Positions 33,911 through 44,100 of a stretch of DNA of 44,934 nucleotides are shown here, piece by piece. The stretch comes from Lentisphaerae bacterium RIFOXYA12_64_32 (GTDB lineage Bacteria > Verrucomicrobiota > Lentisphaeria > Oligosphaerales > YB12-FULL-65-16). Position 1 is the first letter of the stretch. Each line of letters opens with the position of its first letter. The notes beneath the pieces were generated by a model. It was not told the origin of the DNA. It did no database searches and saw only the letters and a program-made list of their open reading frames with translations. The position numbers and the translations under genes were made by a program. The stretch spans positions 1 through 44,934 of the forward strand of contig MHBL01000023.1 of the NCBI GenBank assembly GCA_001803235.1, given 5' to 3'.

Positions 33911-35725
33911 TCACGCCGGGCCGCCGGCGCGGTGGTTGGCGATGGCTTCGGACACGCGCAGGGCGCGGTCGTAGACGCGCAGCGTGCGCACCGCCCCGCC
34001 GAGTCGCGCCGTGCCGCCGCCGTTGGCGTGACGCAGGTTCGGGCTGAACCGTCCCCAGCCGAACTGGCGTGACTCACGGCCATCGCAGAGAACTCCGTCC
34101 ACGACGAACAGGATCAGTTTCGGCCCGCCGTCGACGATGGCGACGAGGTGGTGCCGCTTGCCGGGCCGCAGCACGCCCGGATCGCAGTCCCAGCGGTTCT
34201 CGGTGCGGCCGTCGTTGAGGACGGCTTCGACCGTGCCGCGCGCTGTGGTCTGCAGGGTCAGGCCCTGACCGGTCGCATCGCGTGTGTCGAGCACGGACTG
34301 CCCCGGGGCCAGGTCGGCGAACTCGAGCCACGTGTCGATTGTGAAGCCACGGCGCAGGTCTTTGGTCCCGTAATCGGCACGCTTGTGGTCGCGCTCGAGG
34401 AACGCAGGCAGTGCGGGCATCGCCGTCTCGCGCGGCATGGCCTGTCCCGCGGCGGGCAGGTTGAGCCGCAGTCCGGTCTGTGCGACCTCCGCAGCGGTGA
34501 ACTGGTTCCACAGTCCGGCGAGGAGCGCGGGCTCGATCTCGTGGACGCGCGCAATATCCTTCTGCGTCTCGGTCAGGTACAGTTTGCCGCCGTCCTCGAC
34601 CAAGTCCGGATAGCTCATGCGCACGTACGTGTCATCGTCGTAGACAACGATTTCCGGCTGCGACCAGCGGATCTCACGGCCCTTGGGTGTGTCGATTTCC
34701 TCGCCGCCGCACAGCCAGACGGGATTGCGGTCTTCGTACGCGATGTTCGTGGCATTGGGATGCTTGCCGATGAAGACGCCGCCGTGGTTGTGGAACCAGT
34801 ACAGGAACTTGCCATTGCTGCAGTTCCAGGCGAAGTTCGCCGCGCGCGGGTGCTTCATCAGCCGTCCGTCGGCATAGCGCTGGTAGCGCGGTTCCGTCCA
34901 GGTGTGTCCGCCGTCGCGGCTGTAGGCCTCGACCGGATACCCGTCGATCGAGCGGTAGACGACATGGAACGCGCCATCGCTCAGCACGCAGTAGCTCTGT
35001 TCTTCGCTGACCGGCCCGCCGCCCGGCGGCGTGCGCAACCCGATGTCGCCGTCCGGCAGCGTTTCCCAGCGCAGCTTGGCGGGGTCGCGCTCGGTCAGGA
35101 TATTGTCGCTCTTCAGCAGCACGCCCTCGGACTGCGCGAAGAAGCCTTCGCCCATCTTTCCAACCTTGTGCAGCGAGACGAACGCCGCGCCGCCGTGCAC
35201 GATGGGTTTGCCGACATTCCAGAAGAAGCAGAGCTTGCCGCCGTAGACGTTCTCGCGGTCGCAGGCGAACACGCGGATCGGGATGTCGTAGCGTTCGGCC
35301 GACCAGCTCTGACCGTGGTTATCGCTGTATTTGAACACGAAATGCCCGAGCGAATCGACCCGCTTGTAGGACGTCTTGCCGTCGTGGCGCTTGACTTCCG
35401 GGACGCGGTCCGTGTTGTGGTTGTAGAAGACGTAGACGCGGCCGGACGGGACCTTGAGCATCACGGCGTACGACGCTTCCGGGCCGTCGACCGGCTCGAC
35501 GTCGACCGGTGCGCTCCACGTGCGCCCTTGGTCCAGGCTGCGCAGGGTGACCACGTGCTGTCCCGGCGCGCCCTCGCACCCCGCGCCCGTGGTGACGCAG
35601 CACAGCCAGGCGCCGTCGTCGGTGCGCACAACGTACGGCTGATCGCTGTACGATTCGGTTGGGATCTCCCAGCCGTTCGCAATGTGACGCGGATCGGGAA
35701 TTGTACCGGTGCGGATCGCTTTCAT
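33911..35725 (-). CDS. Sialidase-like propeller fused to a LamG domain
   Basis: A 604-aa protein. Residues about 15-415 form a BNR propeller with Asp boxes SLDQGRTWSAPV, SDNHGQSWSAER and SRDGGHTWTEPR, plus YVVRTDDGAWLCCVTTG near the start. Residues about 440-600 are a concanavalin/LamG-like domain (FTIDTWLEFADLAPGQSV, GGAVRTLRVYDRALRVSEAIANH). There is no classical signal peptide. The ATG at 35725 has AAAGGAG 6 bases upstream, and a 13-bp repeat array lies immediately 5'. It is probably an exo-glycosidase or glycan-binding protein; a sialidase reaction is not proven. Confidence 0.85.
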   Translation of the reverse strand: MKAIRTGTIPDPRHIANGWEIPTESYSDQPYVVRTDDGAWLCCVTTGAGCEGAPGQHVVTLRSLDQGRTWSAPVDVEPVDGPEASYAVMLKVPSGRVYVFYNHNTDRVPEVKRHDGKTSYKRVDSLGHFVFKYSDNHGQSWSAERYDIPIRVFACDRENVYGGKLCFFWNVGKPIVHGGAAFVSLHKVGKMGEGFFAQSEGVLLKSDNILTERDPAKLRWETLPDGDIGLRTPPGGGPVSEEQSYCVLSDGAFHVVYRSIDGYPVEAYSRDGGHTWTEPRYQRYADGRLMKHPRAANFAWNCSNGKFLYWFHNHGGVFIGKHPNATNIAYEDRNPVWLCGGEEIDTPKGREIRWSQPEIVVYDDDTYVRMSYPDLVEDGGKLYLTETQKDIARVHEIEPALLAGLWNQFTAAEVAQTGLRLNLPAAGQAMPRETAMPALPAFLERDHKRADYGTKDLRRGFTIDTWLEFADLAPGQSVLDTRDATGQGLTLQTTARGTVEAVLNDGRTENRWDCDPGVLRPGKRHHLVAIVDGGPKLILFVVDGVLCDGRESRQFGWGRFSPNLRHANGGGTARLGGAVRTLRVYDRALRVSEAIANHRAGGPA

Positions 35726-36269
35726 GAGTCGCTCCTTTGCAGACAAAGACCGGAGACAAAGATCTGAGACAAAGATCTGAGACAAAGATCTGAGACAAAG
35801 ATCTGAGACAAAGATCTGAGACAAAGACCCGGATTTCGGTCGACCATCTTCGTCTCCCCATCTTTGTCTCTAGTCTTCGTCTCTCCGTCCAGTCCGTTCT
35901 TCCGTTTTCATGCCGAGTTTGGCACTACCGGTATCCCACTCGTATTCTGTCCGGAACACGCGGATGACACCGACGTTTGCCGAGTCGAGTTCTCTATCAA
36001 CAGACTATAGACCCGTCCAGCCCAATCACGCCATGCTGGAAATCGGACAACTATTGCAGGAATCGGACATTCTTCGGGAAATCGTGCGGCGTGGGCATGG
36101 TTCGGGGGCGCGGGTTGGCTTTGGGTTGTGGGCAACGCCCGCCCTGGTCGCATCGGGGGAAAACCGATCAGGGGCGTGAAACGACTCGTAATAACGCTAA
36201 TCAGCACTATGCTATATGGCATAACGACGTTCGATGCGACAGGATTGCTCCGTGGTTGCGGAGGCCAAA
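35726..36269. other. Divergent intergenic region
   Basis: It holds the 13-bp array and its inverted counterpart (35741-35890). The rest has lower GC and probably contains the promoter of the ATPase; TATGC/GCATA (about 36210-36226) is a small palindrome in it. Short open frames on both strands lack support. Confidence 0.5.
35741..35831. repeat. 13-bp unit array AGACAAAGATCTG x7
   Basis: Seven tandem 13-bp units; the five central ones (35754-35818) are identical, and the two end units vary in their last bases. A related inverted stretch of ATCTTCGTCTC and ATCTTTGTCTC phrases follows at about 35845-35890. The array starts 15 bp upstream of the start codon of the sialidase/LamG gene and so lies in its leader. 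There are no unique spacers, so it is not a CRISPR. Confidence 0.95.
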
Positions 36270-37391
36270 ATGAACCCTTTCAAGTATGGCTCGACAGTAT
36301 CCGATGAGAACTTCTGCCCTCGCCCTGGGCTGGCGACTCGTATCTCCAGGCACGTGACGAGCAGGCAGAACGTCCATATCGAGGGAGACCGGCGCACCGG
36401 AAAGACGTCGCTGGTGCTGGAAGTCTGTGCCCGGCTGCGGAACATCACTCTTCTGCACGTTGATTTCATGCTTGTCAAGAACATTGACGATATGCGCGGC
36501 AGGCTTGTCGACGGGCTCTCCAAAGTTTCTCTCCACGCTGGCGTATTCGAGCGATTGGTCAAGGCGTTGGCCCACCTTCGCCCGACGGTCAGCGTGAATC
36601 CGGCAACCGGCGAACCAACCCTCTCCGTGGCGCCGGCCGGTGACGCAAGACCGGATGGCAAGAGCCTGGTTGAGTTGCTTGAGTTCACCCGGGCCGGTTT
36701 TTCGGGTAAGCGCCCGGTCATTTTCTTTGATGAGTTTCAGGATGTGCTCAAGATTCCGAATGCCAAGACCTTGCTGGCGATCCTCCGGAGTTCAATTCAG
36801 AATCATCACGACTGTGTTTACATCTATTCGGGGAGCTCCAGGAGCGACATGGATTCGGTCTTTCGTGATCCTGACAGCCCGTTCTTCAAATCCGCAATAC
36901 CTGTTCCGGTGGGGACGATTGAGCGCAAGGACTTCGTTCCTTTCCTGATCGGAAAATTCAAGCAGGGCGGCAGAACGGCATCGGTCGACATCATCAATGC
37001 CCTGTTGGATATGGTCTCAGACAATCCCGGCGACTCACAGGAGCTGTGCAATTGCCTATGGGAGACCACAGAGAATGATGCAACCCTCGTGTCGGCGGAC
37101 ATAGAGAATGCCCTGAGCTTGATCTTTGCTCGTGAGTTCAAGTACTTCGAGCAGGTCATAGACTCGGCAACACCCATACAGAAGAAGTGTCTGCACGGTA
37201 TCGCCGCGTTGGACGGCGTCGGGGTCTACTCGAACCGTTTTTTTGAGTTGACGGGCGTCCACAACCCCGGAACCATCACGAAGGCCATCAAACGTCTGCA
37301 GGACAACAGGATTGTCCACAGCAGCGGCAAGAAACTCGTGTTCGCCAGCCCGTTTCTCAAGCTGTGGCTTCTCAGGAACCCTCATTTCTAG
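36270..37391 (+). CDS. AAA-family (archaeal-ATPase-like) ATP-binding protein
   Basis: A 373-aa ATPase. NPFKYGSTVSDENFCPRPG opens a STAND/archaeal-ATPase-like module. Walker A is GDRRTGKTS (about residues 39-47), Walker B is VIFFDEFQDV, and VYIYSGSSRSDMDSVF follows as the sensor region. The C-terminal third resembles a winged helix (NRFFELTGVHNPGTITKAIKRLQDNRIVHS). GGAGG lies 5 bases before the ATG at 36270; the upstream ATG-like start at 36234 is not supported. Base composition is lower in GC than the neighbours, suggesting acquisition. These ATPases are frequent orphan or mobile genes. Confidence 0.85.
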   Translation: MNPFKYGSTVSDENFCPRPGLATRISRHVTSRQNVHIEGDRRTGKTSLVLEVCARLRNITLLHVDFMLVKNIDDMRGRLVDGLSKVSLHAGVFERLVKALAHLRPTVSVNPATGEPTLSVAPAGDARPDGKSLVELLEFTRAGFSGKRPVIFFDEFQDVLKIPNAKTLLAILRSSIQNHHDCVYIYSGSSRSDMDSVFRDPDSPFFKSAIPVPVGTIERKDFVPFLIGKFKQGGRTASVDIINALLDMVSDNPGDSQELCNCLWETTENDATLVSADIENALSLIFAREFKYFEQVIDSATPIQKKCLHGIAALDGVGVYSNRFFELTGVHNPGTITKAIKRLQDNRIVHSSGKKLVFASPFLKLWLLRNPHF

Positions 37392-37775
37392 CGCCCCCGG
37401 GCGCCAATAACGTGGCCGGGCAGATGGCCGATGGATTCTCGCGACCGGGTGCCCGCCCGCCAGGGTTGCCATGGCTAATAGCTGTCATGCCTTGTCCTGC
37501 CAGGGAGGCCTTCTGGGCCACGTTACTGTGTTGCCCCGACTTCTCTACGAAGCGGCCCGCCCTTCGGGTTGCCATCTCTGGGCGCCCAGCCGTTCCGGGG
37601 CTTCTGCGACCTTCTGCGTGTTCTGCGGGCTTTTCTCCGCGGTTGCGATCCCGCGGCATACCGGTATGCGCCGAACTGCGGCGGCGGCGTGTGTTCCGGG
37701 GCGGAAGGGATTGCGTCTCTTGGCGCGCGGGTCTAGATTCCCGAAACAGACAGGGGAAATCGGAAGGGCACGGCC
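37392..37775. other. Intergenic region with TTCTGCG array
   Basis: The main feature is an array of TTCTGCG-containing units of 9-10 bp (37601-37643) about 130 bp upstream of the beta-helix gene. I see no gene or terminator. Confidence 0.55.
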
Positions 37776-40223
37776 ATGACACTCACGGCGTCGCGACTCG
37801 GGATCGTGTCGGCTCTTATGCTTGCGTCCACCGGCTCGTTCGCGCAGGATCCCGCACCGCCGCCGGCGGCGGTGAACGGGTGGGTCAGCGTCGCGGACTT
37901 TGGCGCGTCAGGGTCGAAGTTCGAGACCACGGCAACGACGACGGCCGATGCGAAGGAGATCACCGTGGCCGACGTCGGTGACTTCAAGCCGGGCCAGGGC
38001 GTGACCGTGTCGCGGTGCAACGTCCGCTACGTCTCGCCACTGATCTGGGGCCCGACCGAGCCGTACAGCACCTGCAAACCGATGAAGGACGCCCTCGAGT
38101 TCCGCGGCTACGACGGCAGCACCGGGAGCTGGTTCGTGTACCTCCTCGAGATCGACGGCAAGGATCCGCTGACCTTCCGTTGGAGCGACACACTTGTCCA
38201 TCAGGGCAAGTGGCAGGGCGTCAAGGTTCCGATCACCTGGGACTGGCAGCCGCTCAGCAACGGCCTCGAGGTCAAGTTCAACAAGCGCGACCTGGAGCCG
38301 GGGCACATGCTCACGTTCGGGGCCCGTGACCAGCTTACGACCGTCATCGAGAAGATCGACGGCAAGATCCTGACGCTGCGCGATGCTGCCAATCGTGCGG
38401 CCACGGACGCGGTGGTCCGGCACGACGACACTGCGGCGCTGCAGGCAGCCATCAATGCGGGCATCAAGGAAAAGCGCAACGTGTTCTTCCCCGCCGGCTG
38501 GTATCGGCTGTCTGGCAGTCTGCATGTCCGGACCGACGCCATCTGCCTGGAGGGTGTGAACGGTGTCGACACGGTCATGGACATCACCAACGGCGTCGGG
38601 TCGGTCTTCCACGTCTACGACACCCTGAATGCGACCGTGCGGAACTTCCGCATGATCGGGCACACCAGCATGGACGAGGCCGCCGGGTCGTTCACCACGT
38701 CGCGCGGATTCGGGTTCTGGGCCTGCGCGCTCAAGGGCTGCAATGCCATGGGCATGGAGCGCAACGAGAACCTGTGGATCGAGAACGTGCACGTCAGCCA
38801 CATGGCGAGCGAAGCGTTCTACTCCTCGGGTACCATGCGCACGAGCGCGAATGAGCAGCCGCGGTATCAGAAGTCGCTCGTGTACCTGCGCTGCTCGGTG
38901 ACCGACTGCGCTGCCAACGCGTTCAACAACAACGATGTCGGCGAGAACACCAGCGTGCTGTACTGCCGCATCGACGGCGCCGGCTGGCACGCGGCCGAGA
39001 TGCCGACCCGTTTTTTGAAACTCGTCGGCAACTACGTGCGCAACGCCGGCGCGTTCACGATCGGGGACATGAGCCACCGCTACGACGACCTGCACAACCT
39101 CGGTTGCGGCCAGGCCGTTGTCACCGACAACGTGTTCGAGGGCATTGGCAAGTCCGGCGGCATCGCGGTCAATCATGGCTCATCGCAGGTGACGATTGCC
39201 AACAACCTGTTCATCAACTTCAACGGCAACGCCATCACCGCGTCGAGCACCACGGTCCGCACCTCCTTCCCCTCCAACACGGTAACGATCACGAACAACA
39301 TCATCGACCTGACGTACGCGGGCGAGAAACCCGCGTCGCGCACCGGCATCACGGTCAGTGCGTCGAACACGATCGTGGCGAACAACCAGGTCTACGTGCG
39401 TGGTGCGGTCGACCCGCGCGTGACCGGGATCCTGATCGCGGACCCGGCGCTGAACGTCACGGTGCACGATAACCTGGTCCGCAACTGTCAGCAGGGGATC
39501 GTGACGCGGCGCGCCGGGTCGCGGGTGACCGAGGTGATCGATACGACCACGTTCCTCGAGAACGGCCTGCCGCTGGAGTGGAAGAACTCGCACCTCTACC
39601 GCGGCTGGAACCTGGCGTGGACGGGCGGCAGCCCGGCGGGCGTGCCATCGGTGATCGATGCGTTTGACCCGGAGACGCTCCGGTTCAAGCTGAAGGAACC
39701 GCGCGAGATGAAGGTGGGCGATGCGTTCCAGGTCTTCCCGTCCGGCCCGGCGAACTGGAGCATTCACGGCAACACGATCGCCGGGTGTGCGGATCCGGTG
39801 CGACTCGACTCGTATGGCAGCGAGGCATCGTTATTCCGCGACAACATCGTCTCGCGCGGCGACGCGCAGGGCGTCAAGCAGGCGATCCAGGTGGCCGGCC
39901 AGTTCAAACTGCTTGGCAATACCATTTCCGGGTTCGACGAGGCGGGTTCCAGTGCACTGCTGCTCACGCCGGACCCGGTCGGGCGCGTCGCGCGCAACCT
40001 GATTCAGCGCAACACGTTCGAGCGGTGTTCGGCCGTGGTGAAGGAAGCCCGCGAGGGGTTGTGGAAGGAGTGCGTAGCGGACGGGAACCTGTTCGTGAAC
40101 TGCCAGGCGGCCCCGGCTACCGGCGGCACGGTCATCACGCGCGAGCAGACCGAGCCGGTGTTGTTGCCGCCTGGACCGCCACCGGCGCCGCGCTGTACCA
40201 GGTCGGAAGCGCCGGGGAACTGA
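37776..40223 (+). CDS. Secreted right-handed parallel beta-helix protein, C-terminally deleted paralogue
   Basis: An 815-aa exported protein. A signal peptide (about residues 1-24, ending GSFAQ) is followed by [15 protein letters not shown], the pectate-lyase-superfamily start, and many beta-helix coils ([42 protein letters not shown]). It is closely related along its whole length to the 1004-aa protein at 41122. The C-terminal CBM9-like domain is missing: after TEPVLLPP the frame shifts into [17 protein letters not shown], while another frame still encodes the paralogue's last residues [12 protein letters not shown]. The ATG has GGAAGG upstream. It is probably a polysaccharide lyase or glycosidase; catalytic residues are unassigned. 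Confidence 0.88.
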   Translation: MTLTASRLGIVSALMLASTGSFAQDPAPPPAAVNGWVSVADFGASGSKFETTATTTADAKEITVADVGDFKPGQGVTVSRCNVRYVSPLIWGPTEPYSTCKPMKDALEFRGYDGSTGSWFVYLLEIDGKDPLTFRWSDTLVHQGKWQGVKVPITWDWQPLSNGLEVKFNKRDLEPGHMLTFGARDQLTTVIEKIDGKILTLRDAANRAATDAVVRHDDTAALQAAINAGIKEKRNVFFPAGWYRLSGSLHVRTDAICLEGVNGVDTVMDITNGVGSVFHVYDTLNATVRNFRMIGHTSMDEAAGSFTTSRGFGFWACALKGCNAMGMERNENLWIENVHVSHMASEAFYSSGTMRTSANEQPRYQKSLVYLRCSVTDCAANAFNNNDVGENTSVLYCRIDGAGWHAAEMPTRFLKLVGNYVRNAGAFTIGDMSHRYDDLHNLGCGQAVVTDNVFEGIGKSGGIAVNHGSSQVTIANNLFINFNGNAITASSTTVRTSFPSNTVTITNNIIDLTYAGEKPASRTGITVSASNTIVANNQVYVRGAVDPRVTGILIADPALNVTVHDNLVRNCQQGIVTRRAGSRVTEVIDTTTFLENGLPLEWKNSHLYRGWNLAWTGGSPAGVPSVIDAFDPETLRFKLKEPREMKVGDAFQVFPSGPANWSIHGNTIAGCADPVRLDSYGSEASLFRDNIVSRGDAQGVKQAIQVAGQFKLLGNTISGFDEAGSSALLLTPDPVGRVARNLIQRNTFERCSAVVKEAREGLWKECVADGNLFVNCQAAPATGGTVITREQTEPVLLPPGPPPAPRCTRSEAPGN

Positions 40224-40287
40224 TCCGCGGGGAATGATGGCGTTATTGGCGGTGGAAACAAACCTGTTCAACGTGGGAGAACCAGCG

Positions 40288-41046
40288 ATGACAATGTGTG
40301 CCCGCGAACAACTCGTCTTCTCAGGCAGGAAGTGCGCCCCGCCATGCAGGGTGCGCCCCTTTGACCATCTGCGGCCAGTCTCGGGACGTGTTGCGGCCAG
40401 GCCGCGCTTCACGTTGATCGAACTCCTGGTCGTGATCGCCATCATCGCCATTCTCGCGAGCATGCTGCTGCCGTCCCTCCAGCAGGCCCGCGAACGGGCC
40501 ACGCGCATCGAGTGTTCGGGCAGGTGTACCCAGATGGCGACGGTCTTTGCCATGTACGCCGACGAGAGCGACGAATGGCTGTTGCCCCACTACGATTCCG
40601 GTACGCGCCCGTCAATCTGGTATGACCGGGCGTTCAAGTACGTGCCGGAGTTGTTCTCAAAGCCGGGGGTCGGCAACGGACAGAGCCCGGCGCGCCCGGA
40701 TTGCCCGGCGGATACGAAGACATCGGCCAAGTCGGCCGTGTACGGCGGATACTCGTTGACCCGAACCTCGGGGTATGTTCACGACACGTTGGGTATCATC
40801 GGCGGGGCCAGGCTGTGCAGAACGCCGGAGATCAAGAAGCCGAGTGAGACCTTGCAGTTGTGTGACGGCTACTACGGCGGCATGTGCTCCTTTGTGTGGG
40901 ATACCGCCAACATGGCCTTCATCGACGAGATGCCCAAGTTCAGACACTCTTACGGCCTGAACATTCAGTACTACGATGGCCACGTGACGTACTTCCCGCG
41001 GCGCCCGTCCTCATGCGTCCGCTGGAACCGGGACGGCCAATTGTGA
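40288..41046 (+). CDS. Prepilin-type N-terminal domain / H-X9-DG protein
   Basis: A 252-aa pseudopilin-like protein. A leader of about 40 residues precedes [20 protein letters not shown]; Arg replaces the usual Gly before the Phe, while Glu+5 is kept. The globular region includes [19 protein letters not shown] and the C-terminal [18 protein letters not shown], an exact H-X9-DG. GGGAGA lies 8 bases before the ATG at 40288; an upstream ATG near 40234 is less likely. It lies between the two beta-helix paralogues, in the same orientation, with short gaps, so it is probably cotranscribed with them. Confidence 0.88.
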   Translation: MTMCAREQLVFSGRKCAPPCRVRPFDHLRPVSGRVAARPRFTLIELLVVIAIIAILASMLLPSLQQARERATRIECSGRCTQMATVFAMYADESDEWLLPHYDSGTRPSIWYDRAFKYVPELFSKPGVGNGQSPARPDCPADTKTSAKSAVYGGYSLTRTSGYVHDTLGIIGGARLCRTPEIKKPSETLQLCDGYYGGMCSFVWDTANMAFIDEMPKFRHSYGLNIQYYDGHVTYFPRRPSSCVRWNRDGQL

Positions 41047-41121
41047 GTGCCGTGGCGTGGCGACTGGATTGGGCGGAGACGCAGAGGACTGGGCGCACGG
41101 AGCACGAGGAGAAGAGGATCC

Positions 41122-44100
41122 ATGACCTCGACACTGCCGCGACTCGGGATCGTGTCGGCACTGGTGCTCGCGTCGTTCGACGCCTTTGGCCAGGCCCCTG
41201 CACCGGCGTCGGCGGCCCCGGGCGGGTGGCTGAACGTGCAGGACTTGGGCGCGTCCGGCTCGGAATTCCAGACGACCGCGACGACGACCGCCGGGTCGAA
41301 CCAGATCACGGTCGCGGACGTGGGCGACTTCAAAGTCGGCCAGGGCGTCATGGTGTCGCGGTGCAACATCCGTTACACGTCGAGGGACTTGTGGGGGCCC
41401 GAGGAGCCGTACAGTCACCATCAGGCCCTGGGCGACGCCGTGGAGATCCGCGGCTACGACGGCGGCGTTGGCAGTTGGATCGGGTATGTCCTCGATATCG
41501 ATGGCGCCGAACCCCTCACGTTCCGCTGGAGTGACGATCTGACGCGGACGTGGAAGGGCAATAAGGTGCCGGTTACGTACGACTGGCAGGCGCTCAGCCA
41601 GGGCTTGGAGGTGAAGTTTGGCAAGAGGGACTGGAAGCCGGGCAACTTTGTCACGTTCAGTGCACGTGACCAACTGGTCACAACGATCGAGCGGATCGAG
41701 GGCAGGACTCTGGTCCTGAAAGATTCGGCCAATCGCGCGGCTGCCGATGCCGTGGTGCGGCACTGTGACAGTCTCGCGCTGCAAGCCGTGATTGACCGTG
41801 CGATTCGGGACCGGAAGAACGTCTCCATCCCAGCGGGGCGCTACCGGTTGGCGGCGGGGCTGAATGTCCGCAACGCTTCCGGGATCGTGATCGAGGGCGC
41901 CAGTGGCGTCGAGACGGTGTTGGACATCACAGAGGGTGCCGGAGCTTGTTTCGGTCTGCAACGGGGCACGGAGGTTACGATCCGCAACCTGCGCCTGGTC
42001 GGTCACACGGGCATGGCCGAAGCGGCAGGGTCTTTCAAGACGGGCACCGGAAACTGGTACTGGCCCTGCGCGCTGCGGCCGTGCAATGCGGTGAGCATCA
42101 GCGGGACGGAGCGCGTGCTGGTCGAAAACGTCCACGCCAGCCGGATGGCAACCGAGTGCTTCTTCTCCGCCGGGCCGTTCCGGAAAGGTAAGGAGGCGCC
42201 AGCCGAATACACCCGGTCCGCCACGTTCCTGCGCTGCTCGGTGACCGACTGCGCCGCGAATGCCTTCAATAACTGCGACTTTGCCGAGAACACCAACATC
42301 CTCTACTGCCGGATTGACGGCGCCGGCTGGCACGCGTACGAAGGCTCGGGCCGGTTCATCCGGCTGATCGGCAACTACGTGCGCAACGCCGGTCCGTTCA
42401 CGGTCGGGGACATTCCCGTTAGCTGGACTCGGTCGCAGCTCGCGCACTTCGAGGAACTCGGGGTTGGCCAGGCGGTGGTGGCGGACAACGTTTTCGAAGG
42501 AATCGGGCGCTGCGGCGGCATCGCCATCAATCACGGCCCGACGCAGGTCGTCGTCGCCAACAACCTGTTCGTCAACTTCAACGGCAATGCCATCACGGCT
42601 TCGAGCGACACGGTCCATTGGTCCTTTCCGCCGCAGAACATCACGATCACAGGGAACATCATCGACATGACCTGTGTCGGGGAGCGGGTCAAGTGGGGGG
42701 TGACGGGCATCGCGGTCAGCACGTCCGACACCATTGTGAGCAACAACCAAGTCTATGTCCGCGGCGGCGTGGATCCGAAAGTGACGGGGATCCGGGTGAG
42801 CGAGGCGGCGCAAAACGTGTTGATCCACGACAACCTGATCCGGAACTGCGGGCAGGGGCTGTACGCCCAGCGACTGGAGGGAAAGGTCACCCAAGTTGTC
42901 GATTCGACCCACTTCACGGCGCAGGGTGTCCCCTATCCGTGGCGCTACTCCGGGTTCTACAAAGGCTGGCGTGTCGTGTGGCTGGGCGATGGCAAGCCCA
43001 AGACACCGTGCCTTGCCGACGTCTTTGACAATGACACGCTCCAGTTCCGGCTGGCTCAACCGTGCGAAAGCATGCAGGCTGGCGACAAGTTCGCCCTCTG
43101 CCCGCCTGCCGCCAATTGGCAGATCCACGGGAACACGATCACCGGCTGCCAGTCCCCCGTACTGCTGGATTCCCTGGGCAGCGAAACATCGGTGTTCAGG
43201 GACAACCTCATCAGCCGCGGCGCGGCGCAAGGAGTCAAGCAGGCCATCCGTGTGGCGGGCCAGTTCAAGCTCAGCGGCAACAGCATCTCCGGGTTCGACG
43301 AGCCGGGTTCGAGTGCGCTGCTGCTGACGCCGGACCCGGTCGGCCGCGTGGCGCGGAACCTTATTCAGCGCAACACATTCGAGCGCTGCGCCGCGGTCGT
43401 CAAGGAAGCCCGTGATGGGCTGTGGAAGGAATGCCTCACGGACGGCAACCTGTTCGTGAACTGCCAGGCCACCCCGGCCACCGGCGGCACGGTCATCACG
43501 CGCGAGCAGACCGAGCCGGTGTTGTTGCCGCCGCCGCCGAAGCCGACACTGCAGGCACCCAAACTGACCGATCCTGTGACGGTCGACGGCGCGGTGGACG
43601 AATGGCCGTGGCAGGACAAGTCCCGCGCGGTCGCCCTGGCGCAGTCGCCAACGGGCGATCCCATTCCGCCGCAGGGCTACGCGTGCGCCGCTTGCGACGA
43701 CGCGAACTTCTACCTGGCGATCCGCATCGCCCTGCCCAGGGACGCCAAAGCTGTGGGGGGCGAGAAGTGGGGCGTGGGTGACGGTGTCGAGGTCTCGTTC
43801 CAGCACGCCGAGGGCCAGACGGCGTCACCGATCTTCCTGGTCTGGGGCGACGCTGCAGGGCGGTTCGAGAGCGGCCCGTACGGCGGCGCAACCCCGGCGC
43901 AGGTCGCGACGCTGCAGAAGGGCGTCACCTACGCCGCCAAGCCGGGTGTGGGCGAGTGGACCTGCGAGTGGAAGATTCCGCTTGCCGCCGCGGGCTTGGA
44001 TCCGGCTGCGGTGAAGAAGCTGCGGCTTAACCTTGTTGTGCACGTGGCGGCCGGCGACGCCTGGGCCGCCTGGACCACTACCGGTGCGGCGCTGTACCAG

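Noticed and set aside
33911..35824. Extending the sialidase/LamG protein N-terminally through the repeat array
   Set aside because: The extension is only repeated translation of the 13-bp units; the ATG at 35725 has a strong AAAGGAG site.
35741..35831. Possible CRISPR array
   Set aside because: The 13-bp units are directly contiguous with no unique spacers, and there are no cas genes in the window.
35910..36179. 89-aa open frame upstream of the ATPase
   Set aside because: No ribosome-binding site or homology-like pattern; it lies in a promoter region.
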